In this document: positions 8,163-16,880 of the stretch, piece by piece
Position numbering within the stretch: the first letter of the stretch is position 1
Layout: the number at the start of each line of letters is the position of its first letter
Source of the DNA: Acidovorax soli
GTDB lineage: Bacteria; Pseudomonadota; Gammaproteobacteria; Burkholderiales; Burkholderiaceae_C
Direction of reading: 5' to 3'
Assembly: GCF_900107605.1 (NCBI RefSeq)
Contig: NZ_FNQJ01000001.1
Location: 310,001 to 374,000 of the forward strand
Length of the DNA stretch: 64,000 nucleotides
Program-made: the position numbers and the translations under genes
The notes under the pieces: generated by a model
The model's input: only the letters and a program-made list of their open reading frames with translations
Databases searched by the model: none
What the model was told of the DNA's origin: nothing

Positions 8163-9533
8163 TCAATTGACCAGGACGGCGCCGGCAGTTTTGTGGCTGG
8201 CCGTGTCCACCAGGATCAGCGATCCCAGGATGCGGGCTTGGCCGAACGCAGCGGCCGGAATGGCCTCCTGCAGCACGAGCTGGACATGGCCAATGGCATT
8301 GGGGTCCAGCTGCGTGCTGGGCTCTTCGGCCAGCGTGTTGATGTTGAGCTTGTGCACCACGGCTTTCACCTTGGCCTTGACCCAGCGGTGGCCGTGCAGG
8401 GCCCAGTACACGCGGCCTGCCACCAGGGGCTCGTCGTCCATCCAGGCCACGGTGGTGTGCAGCTCGCGGCTGGCGGGCCAGGCAGGCGTTGCGGCGGGTG
8501 TGTCGCCGAAGTCGTCTTCGGTGGCCGGAGCGGCAGCTGCCGTGGGGGCAGCCAGGATCCAGTCGCCACGCGAGACATCCACCTCGCGGTCGAGGATGAT
8601 GCCGGCGCTGGTGCCTGCGGGCACGTCCTGGGGGCGGCGGGCGTGGTCCAGCACCTGGGCCACAGTGGCCAGCTGGCCGCTCGGGAAGATCTGTACGGCG
8701 GCGCCGGGTGCAAAACTGCCTGCGGCCACACGGCCCCAGAACACGCGGCGGCCCTGCGAAGTGTCGGAGGACGACGAGAACTTCTCGACCCACTGCACCG
8801 GGAAGGCCAGGGGCAGCGCTGTGTCGGCGGGGGTGTTGGGCAGTTCCTCGAGCACCTGGAGCAGGGTGGGGCCGTCATAGCCGCACCAACCGGCATGGGC
8901 GTCCACCACGTTCCAGCCCTTCAGGGCCGAGACGGGCACCGTGGCGCGCACGGTGATGCCCGCTGCCTGCGCAAAGGCCTGCAGCGCGCCCTGGATGTGC
9001 TTCCAGGCGAGCGCCGGGTCTTCCACCGCATCGAGCTTGTTCACGGCGAACACCAGCGAATGCACGCGCAGCAGGTGCGCCAGCAGACTGTGGCGGCGCG
9101 TCTGCGGCAACAGCTGCAGGCCGGGGTTCTGCCAGTCGAGCTTGGTGGCGTCCACCAGCACCACGGCGGCGTCGGCGCTGCTGGCGGCAGTGACCATGTT
9201 GCGCGTGTACTGCTCATGGCCCGGCGCGTCGCCAATGATGAACTTGCGCGCTTCGGTGGCGAAATAGCGGTAGGCCACGTCGATGGTGATGCCCTGTTCG
9301 CGCTCGGCGCTGAGGCCGTCGGTCAGCAGGGCCAGGTCGGTCTCGCCCTGGCGTTGCACGCCGGCCAGGTGGTCCTGCAGCACGGCCTTGCTGTCCACCA
9401 GCAGGCGGCCGATCAGCGTGCTCTTGCCGTCGTCCACGCTGCCGCAGGTGATGAACTTCAGCGCGGAAATATGGTCGTTCTTGACTGCGGCGCCTGCCAC
9501 TACAGAGGTGTCTGCTATCAAATTAGTAGTCAT
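8163..9533 (-). CDS. cysN: Sulfate adenylyltransferase subunit 1 (GTPase) CysN
   Basis: The GTPase subunit of ATP sulfurylase, which powers APS synthesis by CysD. EF-Tu-like G motifs: GSVDDGKSTLIGRLL (P loop), EREQGITIDVAYRY, DAPGHEQYTRNM, and NKLD. It has 456 residues with no C-terminal APS-kinase (CysC) domain. Its ATG shares a base with the cysD stop (TGATG). The first codons (ACTACTAATTTGATAGC) resemble the dispersed family A repeat, so the extreme amino terminus may be repeat-derived. Last gene of the sulfate operon. Confidence 0.95.
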   Translation of the reverse strand: MTTNLIADTSVVAGAAVKNDHISALKFITCGSVDDGKSTLIGRLLVDSKAVLQDHLAGVQRQGETDLALLTDGLSAEREQGITIDVAYRYFATEARKFIIGDAPGHEQYTRNMVTAASSADAAVVLVDATKLDWQNPGLQLLPQTRRHSLLAHLLRVHSLVFAVNKLDAVEDPALAWKHIQGALQAFAQAAGITVRATVPVSALKGWNVVDAHAGWCGYDGPTLLQVLEELPNTPADTALPLAFPVQWVEKFSSSSDTSQGRRVFWGRVAAGSFAPGAAVQIFPSGQLATVAQVLDHARRPQDVPAGTSAGIILDREVDVSRGDWILAAPTAAAAPATEDDFGDTPAATPAWPASRELHTTVAWMDDEPLVAGRVYWALHGHRWVKAKVKAVVHKLNINTLAEEPSTQLDPNAIGHVQLVLQEAIPAAAFGQARILGSLILVDTASHKTAGAVLVN

Positions 9534-10492
9534 CAGAAATACCCGTCTTTCTTGCGCTTCTCCATCGAAGCGTCGCTCGTCTTGTCGTCCATGCGCGTGG
9601 CGCCGCGCTCGCTCACGTCGGCGGCCAGGGTCTCGATGACGATATCGGCCGGTGTGGCGGCGGTGCTCTCCACCGGTGCGGTGCAGGTGATGTCGCCCAC
9701 GGTGCGAAAGCGCACGTCGCGTGTTTCCACCACTTCACCGTCGCGCGGCGGGGTCAGCTCGGTCACGGGCATCAAGAGGCCCTTGCGGTCCACCACCGGG
9801 CGCTTGTGGGTGTAGTAGATGCTGGGCAGGCCGATCTGTTCGCGGTCGATGTATTGCCACACGTCCAGCTCGGTCCAGTTGCTGATGGGGAACACGCGGA
9901 AGTGCTCATTGGGCTGCAGGCGCGTGTTGAACAGCGTCCACAGTTCGGGGCGCTGGGCCTTGGGTTGCCACTGGCCGAAGCTGTCGCGGTGGCTGAAGAT
10001 GCGCTCTTTGGCGCGGGCCTTTTCCTCGTCGCGGCGGGCGCCGCCGATCAGCGCGTCGAAGCGGAATTCCTCGATCGCTTCCAGCAGCGTGACGGACTGG
10101 TGCACGTTGCGCGATTCGCCGGGGTGGGCCAGGCGCACGGTGCCGCGCGCCATCGAATCCTCGACGCTGCGCACGATGAGGTCGGCGCCCAGTTCTTTTG
10201 CGCGGAAGTCGCGGAAGTCCGTGACCTCGGGGAAGTTGTGGCCCGTGTCGATCATGAGCAGCGGGTAAGGAATGCGGCCTGCGCCAAAGGCTTTTTCGGC
10301 GCACTTGAGCATGACCAGAGAATCCTTGCCGCCCGAGAACAGCAGGGCAGGGCGCTCGAAGGCGGCGGCGACTTCGCGCAGGATGAAGATGGTTTCTTCT
10401 TCCAGGGCGTCGAGATGCGAGTTGTTGAGGTGGTAGCTCATGGGGCTGTTTGCGTTCTTCTGCAGCAGCGCAGCGTCTGTGCGGGCGTTCAT
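9533..10492 (-). CDS. cysD: Sulfate adenylyltransferase subunit 2 CysD
   Basis: Makes adenosine 5'-phosphosulfate from ATP and sulfate. Shows the PP-loop ALLFSGGKDSLVML and the downstream RRDEEKARAKERIFS and FPISNWTELDVWQYI blocks of the family; 319 residues. The ATG at 10,492 gives MNARTDAALLQKNANSPMSY; an internal Met at MSYHLNNSHLDALEEE is the start used in many homologues and is possible here. It sits between cysH and cysN, the normal order. Confidence 0.95.
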   Translation of the reverse strand: MNARTDAALLQKNANSPMSYHLNNSHLDALEEETIFILREVAAAFERPALLFSGGKDSLVMLKCAEKAFGAGRIPYPLLMIDTGHNFPEVTDFRDFRAKELGADLIVRSVEDSMARGTVRLAHPGESRNVHQSVTLLEAIEEFRFDALIGGARRDEEKARAKERIFSHRDSFGQWQPKAQRPELWTLFNTRLQPNEHFRVFPISNWTELDVWQYIDREQIGLPSIYYTHKRPVVDRKGLLMPVTELTPPRDGEVVETRDVRFRTVGDITCTAPVESTAATPADIVIETLAADVSERGATRMDDKTSDASMEKRKKDGYF

Positions 10493-10510
10493 GGTCGGCT
10501 CCGTGGCGGG

Positions 10511-11149
10511 TCAGTGGGCAATGTGCAGGCCGCACTCGCGGTTGTCTTCACCCTTGGTCGGGTCCACGTAATCGAAGTTGTTGGGCAGGCCGTGCTTCAC
10601 GCAGTATTCGTGCAGATCCCTGGACGACCAGTGCAGCAGCGGTGCCACCTTGATCAGGCCGTCGGGATTGATGCTCACCGGTTCCATCTGCGCGCGCACG
10701 GCGGTGTCGGTGGCGCGCAGCGCGGTGAACCACACCCTGGGTGCGGTCTCGCGCAGGGCGCGGGTGAAGGGTTCGAGCTTGACCTCTTCGGTGAAGGCGG
10801 CGTGGCGCGGGTCGTCGAGCGCGGGCGTGGGGCCTTCCACGGCTTCGCGGTGCGCGCGCGAGCGGCGCGGCAGATAAATCTGCAGTTTCAGGCCGAGCTG
10901 CTTCGTCACCGCATCGGCAAAGCGGTAGGTGGCCTCGGTGTTGTAGCCGTTGTCCATCCAGACCACCGGCACATCGGGCTGCACGCGCGTGACGAGGTGC
11001 AGGATCACCGCCTCGAACGGGCGGAAGTTGGTGGTGACGATGGAAGACTGGCCCAGGCCCAGCGCCCAGGCCACCAGGCCGGGGGCGTCGTGGCCGAGTG
11101 TGGCATTGACCTGCGCGAGGTCGATGCTGCTGTTCACGGAAGCGCTCAT
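10511..11149 (-). CDS. cysH: Phosphoadenylyl-sulfate reductase CysH (no Fe-S cysteines)
   Basis: Reduces activated sulfate to sulfite using thioredoxin. The catalytic ECGLH lies near the C terminus and the PP-loop-like region is near the front. Only two cysteines are visible: one in EYCVKHGLP and the catalytic one. The paired cysteines that bind 4Fe-4S in APS reductases are absent, so the expected substrate is PAPS, yet no APS kinase is in this operon. It has 212 residues and its ATG overlaps the DUF934 stop (ATGA). Confidence 0.85.
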   Translation of the reverse strand: MSASVNSSIDLAQVNATLGHDAPGLVAWALGLGQSSIVTTNFRPFEAVILHLVTRVQPDVPVVWMDNGYNTEATYRFADAVTKQLGLKLQIYLPRRSRAHREAVEGPTPALDDPRHAAFTEEVKLEPFTRALRETAPRVWFTALRATDTAVRAQMEPVSINPDGLIKVAPLLHWSSRDLHEYCVKHGLPNNFDYVDPTKGEDNRECGLHIAH

Positions 11150-11547
11150 GCCGCCTCCCGTGCAAACAGGGGGCGCGGTTCGTTCACATCGCCCTGGTAG
11201 AAGCCGCCAAAACGCGCGAACTGGCGCTCGGCGGCAGCGGCGTCCACACCCTCGGCCAGCACGGCGCTGCTGAAACCACTGCGGTGCATGTGCACCAGCT
11301 GGTCGATCAGCACATCGCCCGTAGCACGGATGTCGCCGGCGAATTGGTAGCGCCGGCGCAGCAGCAAGGCCTGGCTGTAGGCGCGGCCGTCGGTGAACTT
11401 GGGGAACTGCAGCTCGATGCGCTGCACGCCTTTGAGGGCACCGCTGGCTGCCAGGTCGGCCAGGTCGGCGTCGTTGGGGATTTGCAAGGTTTTCTCGGCT
11501 TCAGCGCCCGTTGTTAAAGCGCCAGCAGCTATTATTTTCATGGTCAT
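11146..11547 (-). CDS. DUF934 family protein of the sulfite reductase operon
   Basis: A ~133-residue conserved protein regularly found between sulfite reductase and cysH genes; its exact role is unknown to me. A family-like core is seen (RIELQFPKFTDGRAYSQALL, RATGDVLIDQLVHMHRSGF). The N-terminal codons from 11,541 back to ~11,508 are near-identical to a family A dispersed repeat (AGCTGCTGGCGCTTTAA), so residues MKIIAAGALTTGA look repeat-derived. It begins 9 nt after cysI and overlaps cysH by 4 nt. Confidence 0.85.
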   Translation of the reverse strand: MTMKIIAAGALTTGAEAEKTLQIPNDADLADLAASGALKGVQRIELQFPKFTDGRAYSQALLLRRRYQFAGDIRATGDVLIDQLVHMHRSGFSSAVLAEGVDAAAAERQFARFGGFYQGDVNEPRPLFAREAA

Positions 11548-11556
11548 CAATCGCTC

Positions 11557-13353
11557 TCAGTCTTGTTCTGCCAGGGCTTCCTGGTCGGCCTTGGGGTGGC
11601 GCGCGGCGTTGGCGGCCTGCTTGAAGGGCTCGTGGCCAATGCGGCGCAGCGCGTCGATGAACAGCTCGCCGGGCTTGCGCAGCGCGCGGAAGGTGGCGAG
11701 CAGGGCCTCGATCACGTCGGGCACTTCGGCGGCCGTGAACGAGGGGCCGACGACCTTGCCGCCAATCGCGGGGCCGGACAGCGTGGTGCCGTCGGAACCG
11801 CCCAGCGTGATCTGGTACCACTCCTTGCCGTCCTTGTCGACGCCCAGGATGCCGATGTGGCCGCTGTGGTGGTGGCCGCAGCTGTTGATGCAGCCGCTCA
11901 TGTGCAGGTCGATGGGGCCGAGGTCGAACAGCTCGTCCAGGTCCTGGTAGCGCTCGGTGACTGCGGCGCCGATGTGCAGCGAGCGCGCATTGGCCAGCGA
12001 GCAGAAATCACCGCCGGGGCAGATGATCATGTCGGTCAGCAGGCCGATGTTGGGCTGCGCCAGGCCCAGCGCGCGTGCCGCGTCGTACAGCGCGGGCAGG
12101 TCGCTTTCATGCACCCAGGGCAGCATCAGGTTCTGCTCGTGCGTCAGGCGTGCTTCGGCGGCGCTGAACTGCTCGGCCAGTTGCGCCAGCGCTTCCAGCG
12201 TGGCGGCGTCGGCGTCGCCGGTGGCAAAGCCAGGGCGCTTGAACGACAGGGTGACGGTCTTGAGGCCCGGCAGCCGATGGCCGCGCACGTTTTGCTGCAG
12301 CCAGCGCTGGTACAGCTGGCCCTGCGTGTTGACCTTGGATGGCAGGTTGGCGGCTTGCAGTGCGGGCACCACGAAATTGGCGGTCACCCGGTCGAGTTCG
12401 GCCTGGGTGATGGTGTGCGGCGCACCGTCGAGTTCAACGATGTCCTTGTATTCTTTCTCCACTGCGTCGATGAAGTTCTGGCCTTCGCTCTTGACGAGGA
12501 TCTTGATGCGCGCCTTCCACTTGTTGTCGCGCCGGCCGTAGCTGTTGTAGGTGCGCACCACGGCCTCGATGTAGTTGAGCAACTGGTCCCAGGGCAGAAA
12601 CTCGCGCACCACGCTGCCGATGATGGGCGTGCGGCCCATGCCGCCGCCCACTTTCACCGTGAACCCTATGCTGCCGTCCTCGGCGCGGCGCGCCTGCAGG
12701 CCGATGTCGTACCAGCCGGTGGCGGCGCGGTCTTCTTCCGCACCATTGAAGGCGATCTTGAACTTGCGTGGCAGGTAGCTGAACTCGGGGTGCAGCGAGC
12801 TCCACTGGCGCGTGATTTCGGCAAACGGGCGGGTATCGACGATGCTGTCTTCGGCGATGCCTTCGAGCGCGTCGCAGGTGATGTTGCGGATGTCGTTGCC
12901 GCTGGTCTGGATGCCGTGCATGCTCACGCTGGCCAGCAGGTCCATCACATCGGCGGCGCGGGTGATGGGAATCCAGTTGAACTGCACATTGGTGCGCGTG
13001 GTGAAGTGCCCATAGCCATAGCGCAGCGGCGCTGCCGGCAGCGTGGTGCCGGGCTGCGCGTCCTGCAACGCGTCCTGCGTGGCCTGGGCATGCGCCAGCA
13101 ACTCCGGCGCGGGTTGATCGTACTCGCGCGCAATGTGGGCCAGCGTGCGCAACTGCGTGCTGCTGATTTCGCCGTAGGGCACGGCAATGCGCGCCATGGG
13201 GGCGTAGCGCTGGATGTACCAGCCGTTTTGCAGGCGCAGCGGCAAAAGTTGTTCGTCGGTCAGTTCGCCGCGCTGCCAGCGTTCGATCTGGTCGCGGAAC
13301 TGCTCGGCGCGCAGTTTGACGAATTGCTTGTCGAATGAGGTGTATTGGTACAT
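11557..13353 (-). CDS. cysI: Sulfite reductase hemoprotein (nitrite/sulfite reductase family)
   Basis: Reduces sulfite to sulfide with a coupled siroheme and 4Fe-4S centre. The four ligand cysteines are in CPGGDFC (C-x5-C) and SGCINSCGHHHSG (C-x3-C) near residues 440-500, with ferredoxin-like half domains before them (GYGHFTTRTNVQFNWI). It has 598 residues. No CysJ flavoprotein is nearby, so electrons may come from ferredoxin. Second gene of the sulfate operon, 15 nt after the TSUP exporter stop. Confidence 0.93.
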   Translation of the reverse strand: MYQYTSFDKQFVKLRAEQFRDQIERWQRGELTDEQLLPLRLQNGWYIQRYAPMARIAVPYGEISSTQLRTLAHIAREYDQPAPELLAHAQATQDALQDAQPGTTLPAAPLRYGYGHFTTRTNVQFNWIPITRAADVMDLLASVSMHGIQTSGNDIRNITCDALEGIAEDSIVDTRPFAEITRQWSSLHPEFSYLPRKFKIAFNGAEEDRAATGWYDIGLQARRAEDGSIGFTVKVGGGMGRTPIIGSVVREFLPWDQLLNYIEAVVRTYNSYGRRDNKWKARIKILVKSEGQNFIDAVEKEYKDIVELDGAPHTITQAELDRVTANFVVPALQAANLPSKVNTQGQLYQRWLQQNVRGHRLPGLKTVTLSFKRPGFATGDADAATLEALAQLAEQFSAAEARLTHEQNLMLPWVHESDLPALYDAARALGLAQPNIGLLTDMIICPGGDFCSLANARSLHIGAAVTERYQDLDELFDLGPIDLHMSGCINSCGHHHSGHIGILGVDKDGKEWYQITLGGSDGTTLSGPAIGGKVVGPSFTAAEVPDVIEALLATFRALRKPGELFIDALRRIGHEPFKQAANAARHPKADQEALAEQD

Positions 13354-13368
13354 GGGGCAACGAGCCTC

Positions 13369-14172
13369 TTAAATCAAAACGAGTTTGGCGCCCGCCCAGG
13401 CGAGCAGCACGGAAAGGGCCGAGCGGATGAGGCGCTCGGGGGTGCGTGAAACCAGGCGTGAGCCCAGCCAGATGCCGGGCAGCGAGCCGGCCAGCAATTG
13501 CGCCAGCAGCGGCCAGTCGACCGAGCCCAGCGACGCATGGCCCAGGCCCGCCACCAGCGTGAGCGGCACGGCGTAGGCGATGTCGGCGGCGATGATACGC
13601 GGCAGCGGCAGGTGCGGAAACACCAGCAGCAGAACGGTGACGCCGATGGCGCCGGCGCCCACCGAAGTGAAGGTGACCAGCGTGCCGATGACGGCGCCCA
13701 GCAGCACCGGCAGGCTCCAGTGGCGGGGCTCTGCGGCATTGGCTGCGTTGGCGCGGCGCGCGGCCAGTTCGGCAGCCTGGCGCTGGGCCGAGAACACCAG
13801 CACCTTGTAGGCGGTGGCCGCGGCCGTGAGCAGCAGGGCAATGCCCAGCGTGCTGGTCATGAGGTGCTGCGCCTGCGCCGTGGCCGGCCCCATGCGGTGC
13901 AGCAGCCACAACGCAGCCAGTGCTGCCGGAATGCTGCCTGCGCACAGCAGGCCCACCACGCGCCAGGGCACCAGGCGCTGGCGCGCCATGCTCACGGTGC
14001 CACCCATCTTGGTGAAAGCCGCGAACAGCAGGTCGGTGCCAATGGCCAGGTGGGGTTTCACGCCAAAGAAGAAGATCAGCACGGGCGTCATCAGCGAGCC
14101 GCCGCCCACACCGGTCAGGCCCACGATGAGCCCGACGGCAAAGCCCGCAAAAACAAACGCGAAATCATGCAT
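13369..14172 (-). CDS. TSUP (TauE/SafE) sulfite/sulfate permease family protein
   Basis: A 267-residue membrane protein with about eight hydrophobic segments. The N-terminal GLIVGLTGVGGGSLMTPVLI repeat is the TauE/SafE signature, and a second half repeats GxxxGxxTSxGAGAIG-like residues around 175. In this position (first gene before cysI) it probably moves sulfite, sulfate or a related sulfur anion. The direction of transport cannot be read from sequence. Confidence 0.88.
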   Translation of the reverse strand: MHDFAFVFAGFAVGLIVGLTGVGGGSLMTPVLIFFFGVKPHLAIGTDLLFAAFTKMGGTVSMARQRLVPWRVVGLLCAGSIPAALAALWLLHRMGPATAQAQHLMTSTLGIALLLTAAATAYKVLVFSAQRQAAELAARRANAANAAEPRHWSLPVLLGAVIGTLVTFTSVGAGAIGVTVLLLVFPHLPLPRIIAADIAYAVPLTLVAGLGHASLGSVDWPLLAQLLAGSLPGIWLGSRLVSRTPERLIRSALSVLLAWAGAKLVLI

Positions 14173-14185
14173 GGCTGCGACTGTA

Positions 14186-14252
14186 GAGGCGCAGCTTATG
14201 AAAACAAACGATTGTTTCGTGCTGCCCTTATGCGAATAAGCTTATGCACGAG
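14186..14252 (-). promoter_or_regulatory. Possible CysB-type operator/promoter region of the sulfate operon
   Basis: The upstream region of the TSUP-cysI operon has an AT-rich patch in GC-rich surroundings, with GCATAAG repeated and an inverted CTTAT-TCGC-ATAAG. LysR-type sulfur regulators such as CysB bind loosely conserved AT-rich TTAT-containing sites. No exact consensus is claimed. Confidence 0.3.
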
Positions 14253-14415
14253 CTGTGGCGCGGGTTGCGAGGGTTTGATGCTGCCGCTGGCCTTGTTCTT
14301 TCTCCGGCCCGGGCCAGCAGCCTCCGTGCATGTGCCGCCCTGCCTGAGCGGGCGTGATGGCGCTTGAAGAGCTGGCCCGCCTTTGGCGGCTCCAGGGAGG
14401 CGCGCAGCACCCTGT

Positions 14416-16338
14416 TCACTTCTCCAGCCGCTCCGTGCCCATGGCGCGTGCCAGGCGTGCATCCAGCGGCAGCGGCTCTGCATTCAACAGCGCGGCCAGC
14501 AGCTCGCCGCACAGCACGGCCCGCGTGAGCCCGCGTGCCCCCATGGCGGTGCAAACCCACAGGCCGGGCAGGGATTGCGCATCGACAGGGCCGACGATGG
14601 GCAGGCGGTCGGTCGAGGTGCAGCGCACGCTGGCCCAGGCGCGCACGGCTGCGGCATCCGAGGGCGATGTGCCGGCAAACGCCGCCTGCAGCGTGGGTGC
14701 CGCGCCGGGCAGCAATTCCTGCAAGCGCCGCCAGTTGGTGGCATGAGCCGAAGCCGCTTCTGCGGGAGTCAGCGGCAGGGCGTCCACATCCCGTTCAAAG
14801 GTGGAACCCATGTGCCAGGCAAGGCCCACCTCTCGCGGAACATGGGCGACCAGTCCGCCATTTCCGTTGACCGGAAAAGGGGGCAGGGCAGTGGCACCCG
14901 GGTCTTGCAAGCCCCACGACAACTGGCCACGCACGGACTGCAGCGCCAGGGCGGGCGCCGAAGAGGCCGCGAGCAACGCATTGCAGGCAGGGCCTGCAGC
15001 CAGCACCACGCATTCAGCCTCGGCAATGGCGTGGCCGTGCTCATCCAGTGCCTGCCACTGCCCCGTGGCGCAGCCGTTGGTCCCGGGGCTGCGCTGCAGG
15101 CGCGCTACCGGCGTGCGGGGGCACCACTCGATGCCGGGCTGCGCCAACAATGCGCGGACCAGGCGGGCGGGTTGCACCCAGCCCGCTTTCGCATGCCAGC
15201 AGGCGGGGGTGTCTTGTGCCAGGCCGGCGGCTTGCAGAATGGGCGCACTGGCGGCCCGGCTCCAGTCGGCACCCGGGCCTTGTTCCCAGCCTTCGGGCAG
15301 GCCCAGGTTCAGCTCGGGCCGGCGTTCCAGCACGCCGCAAGGATTCCAGTCCACACCCTGCTGCAACAGCGCCTTCGACTGCTGCAGCATGGCGCGCACA
15401 CCACTGCGCGACACGCGCGAGAAAACATTGTCGTCCGGCGACAGATGGGGGGCGAACAGGCCCACCGGCAGTCCGGAGGCCCCCGCCGCCGGTGCATCCC
15501 CCATGTCCAGCACCTGCACCTGCCAGCCGCGCCGCGCCAGGCTGGCTGCCGTGGCGGCCCCTGCCAGGCCTGCGCCAATCACCATGCAGCGGGCCGGTGC
15601 CGTGTGCACGGGGTGGGCAGGGGCGGTGCGCGAAGTGCGCGGCTCCCACCGTGGATCGAAGGTGGCTTGCAGGTTGTCGCGCTTGGGCGGCCCGCCCGCC
15701 ACCTTCTCTGCATTGAAGCCGCATTGCGTGAGGGCGTCGCGCACCGAGCGCGCAATGGTCCAGGTGGCCAGGCGCGTGCCCCGGCGGCAACAGCGCGCCA
15801 CGGCCTTGAGCGTATGCAGGTTCCAGAGATCCGGATTGCGCTGGGGGCTGAATCCGTCCAGATAGACCGAATCCACGGTCCATTCCTGCTGGCGCAGCAC
15901 CGTTTGCGCGTCACCGACGCACAGCGTGAGCAGCACGCGCCCGCCATCAAACGTGAGACGGTGCACGCCGGGCAACAGTCCCCAGAACTGGTCGTGCAGT
16001 TCCTGGGCCAAGGGCGCAAGTGCCGGATGGGCCGAGGCAGCGCGCAGCAGATCAGCGGCACCGATGGGCCAAGCCTCCGTCGAGATGAAGTGCAGCAGGC
16101 GCGGACGCTGTGCATCGGCCCGCCATGCCGCCCAGGTGAGCAGAAAATTCAGCCCGAAGCCGAACCCGGTTTCGAGAATGCGCCACTGGGCCTGCCCGGC
16201 CCAAGCCCCCGGCAGCCCGCAGCCGTGCAGGAAAACTTGGCGCGCCTGGTCCAGCCCACCGTTTTCACTGTGGTACCGATCGCTGAAGCGGGGGCTGAAC
16301 GGGGTGCCGTCCGGGAGCCAGTCAATGGGTTCGGACAT
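14416..16338 (-). CDS. mnmC: Bifunctional tRNA mnm5s2U biosynthesis protein MnmC
   Basis: Completes 5-methylaminomethyl-2-thiouridine at the tRNA wobble position. The N-terminal ~240 residues are the SAM methyltransferase (ILETGFGFGLNFLLTW, VYLDGFSPQRNPDLW). The C-terminal part is the FAD oxidase (CMVIGAGLAGAATAASLARR near residue 255, and GARGLTRAVLCGELLAALL at the end). At 640 residues both domains are intact and fused, as in most gammaproteobacterial and betaproteobacterial homologues. Confidence 0.95.
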   Translation of the reverse strand: MSEPIDWLPDGTPFSPRFSDRYHSENGGLDQARQVFLHGCGLPGAWAGQAQWRILETGFGFGLNFLLTWAAWRADAQRPRLLHFISTEAWPIGAADLLRAASAHPALAPLAQELHDQFWGLLPGVHRLTFDGGRVLLTLCVGDAQTVLRQQEWTVDSVYLDGFSPQRNPDLWNLHTLKAVARCCRRGTRLATWTIARSVRDALTQCGFNAEKVAGGPPKRDNLQATFDPRWEPRTSRTAPAHPVHTAPARCMVIGAGLAGAATAASLARRGWQVQVLDMGDAPAAGASGLPVGLFAPHLSPDDNVFSRVSRSGVRAMLQQSKALLQQGVDWNPCGVLERRPELNLGLPEGWEQGPGADWSRAASAPILQAAGLAQDTPACWHAKAGWVQPARLVRALLAQPGIEWCPRTPVARLQRSPGTNGCATGQWQALDEHGHAIAEAECVVLAAGPACNALLAASSAPALALQSVRGQLSWGLQDPGATALPPFPVNGNGGLVAHVPREVGLAWHMGSTFERDVDALPLTPAEAASAHATNWRRLQELLPGAAPTLQAAFAGTSPSDAAAVRAWASVRCTSTDRLPIVGPVDAQSLPGLWVCTAMGARGLTRAVLCGELLAALLNAEPLPLDARLARAMGTERLEK

Positions 16339-16451
16339 GGGGCGGCATGAAAAAAGACGCAGGAGCTTGGTGGCGCGCAGGCCGAGGCCTGGCCGGGACC
16401 ATCACCCGATGGCTGTTGAAAATGAAACCACTTTGACGGTGCTGCACTCCG

Positions 16452-16724
16452 TTATGCGCTGGGCGGGACATAGCCCGCTGCGGCGTCCGCGCCGCTGCCA
16501 AAGAAATGATTCTCCATCTGCCGGGCCAAGTACTGGCGGGCGCGGGCATCGGCCAGGTTCAGTCGGTTTTCATTCACCAGCATGGTCTGGTGCTTGAGCC
16601 AGTCGGCCCAGGCCTGTTTGCTGACGTTTTCCCAGATGCGCTTGCCCAGTTCGCCGGGGTAGGGCGGGAAGTCGAGGCCTTCGGCTTCCTGGCCGAGCTT
16701 GATGCATTGAACGGTGCGTGCCAT
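16452..16724 (-). CDS. Probable Fe(2+)-trafficking protein (YggX family)
   Basis: A 90-residue soluble protein starting [19 protein letters not shown], with the single conserved Cys7 and the family block [17 protein letters not shown] and later [14 protein letters not shown]. YggX homologues protect Fe-S clusters from oxidation and are linked to iron supply. It is ~110 bp upstream of mnmC on the same strand, a combination that may be an operon. Confidence 0.95.
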   Translation of the reverse strand: MARTVQCIKLGQEAEGLDFPPYPGELGKRIWENVSKQAWADWLKHQTMLVNENRLNLADARARQYLARQMENHFFGSGADAAAGYVPPSA

Positions 16725-16880
16725 GGGATTTCCTTGCGTGGTAGCTGAGCAAACAGAGGTTGCTCAGATGTTTTGGGTATAAAGAACTGAAATCTTAGTT
16801 GTTCCAGTTTTGAAGAGAGGCTTCCAGAATGCGGTGCATCGGTGTCTGGCACCGCAACCCATTCCCAAAAGAGGCCTTTC

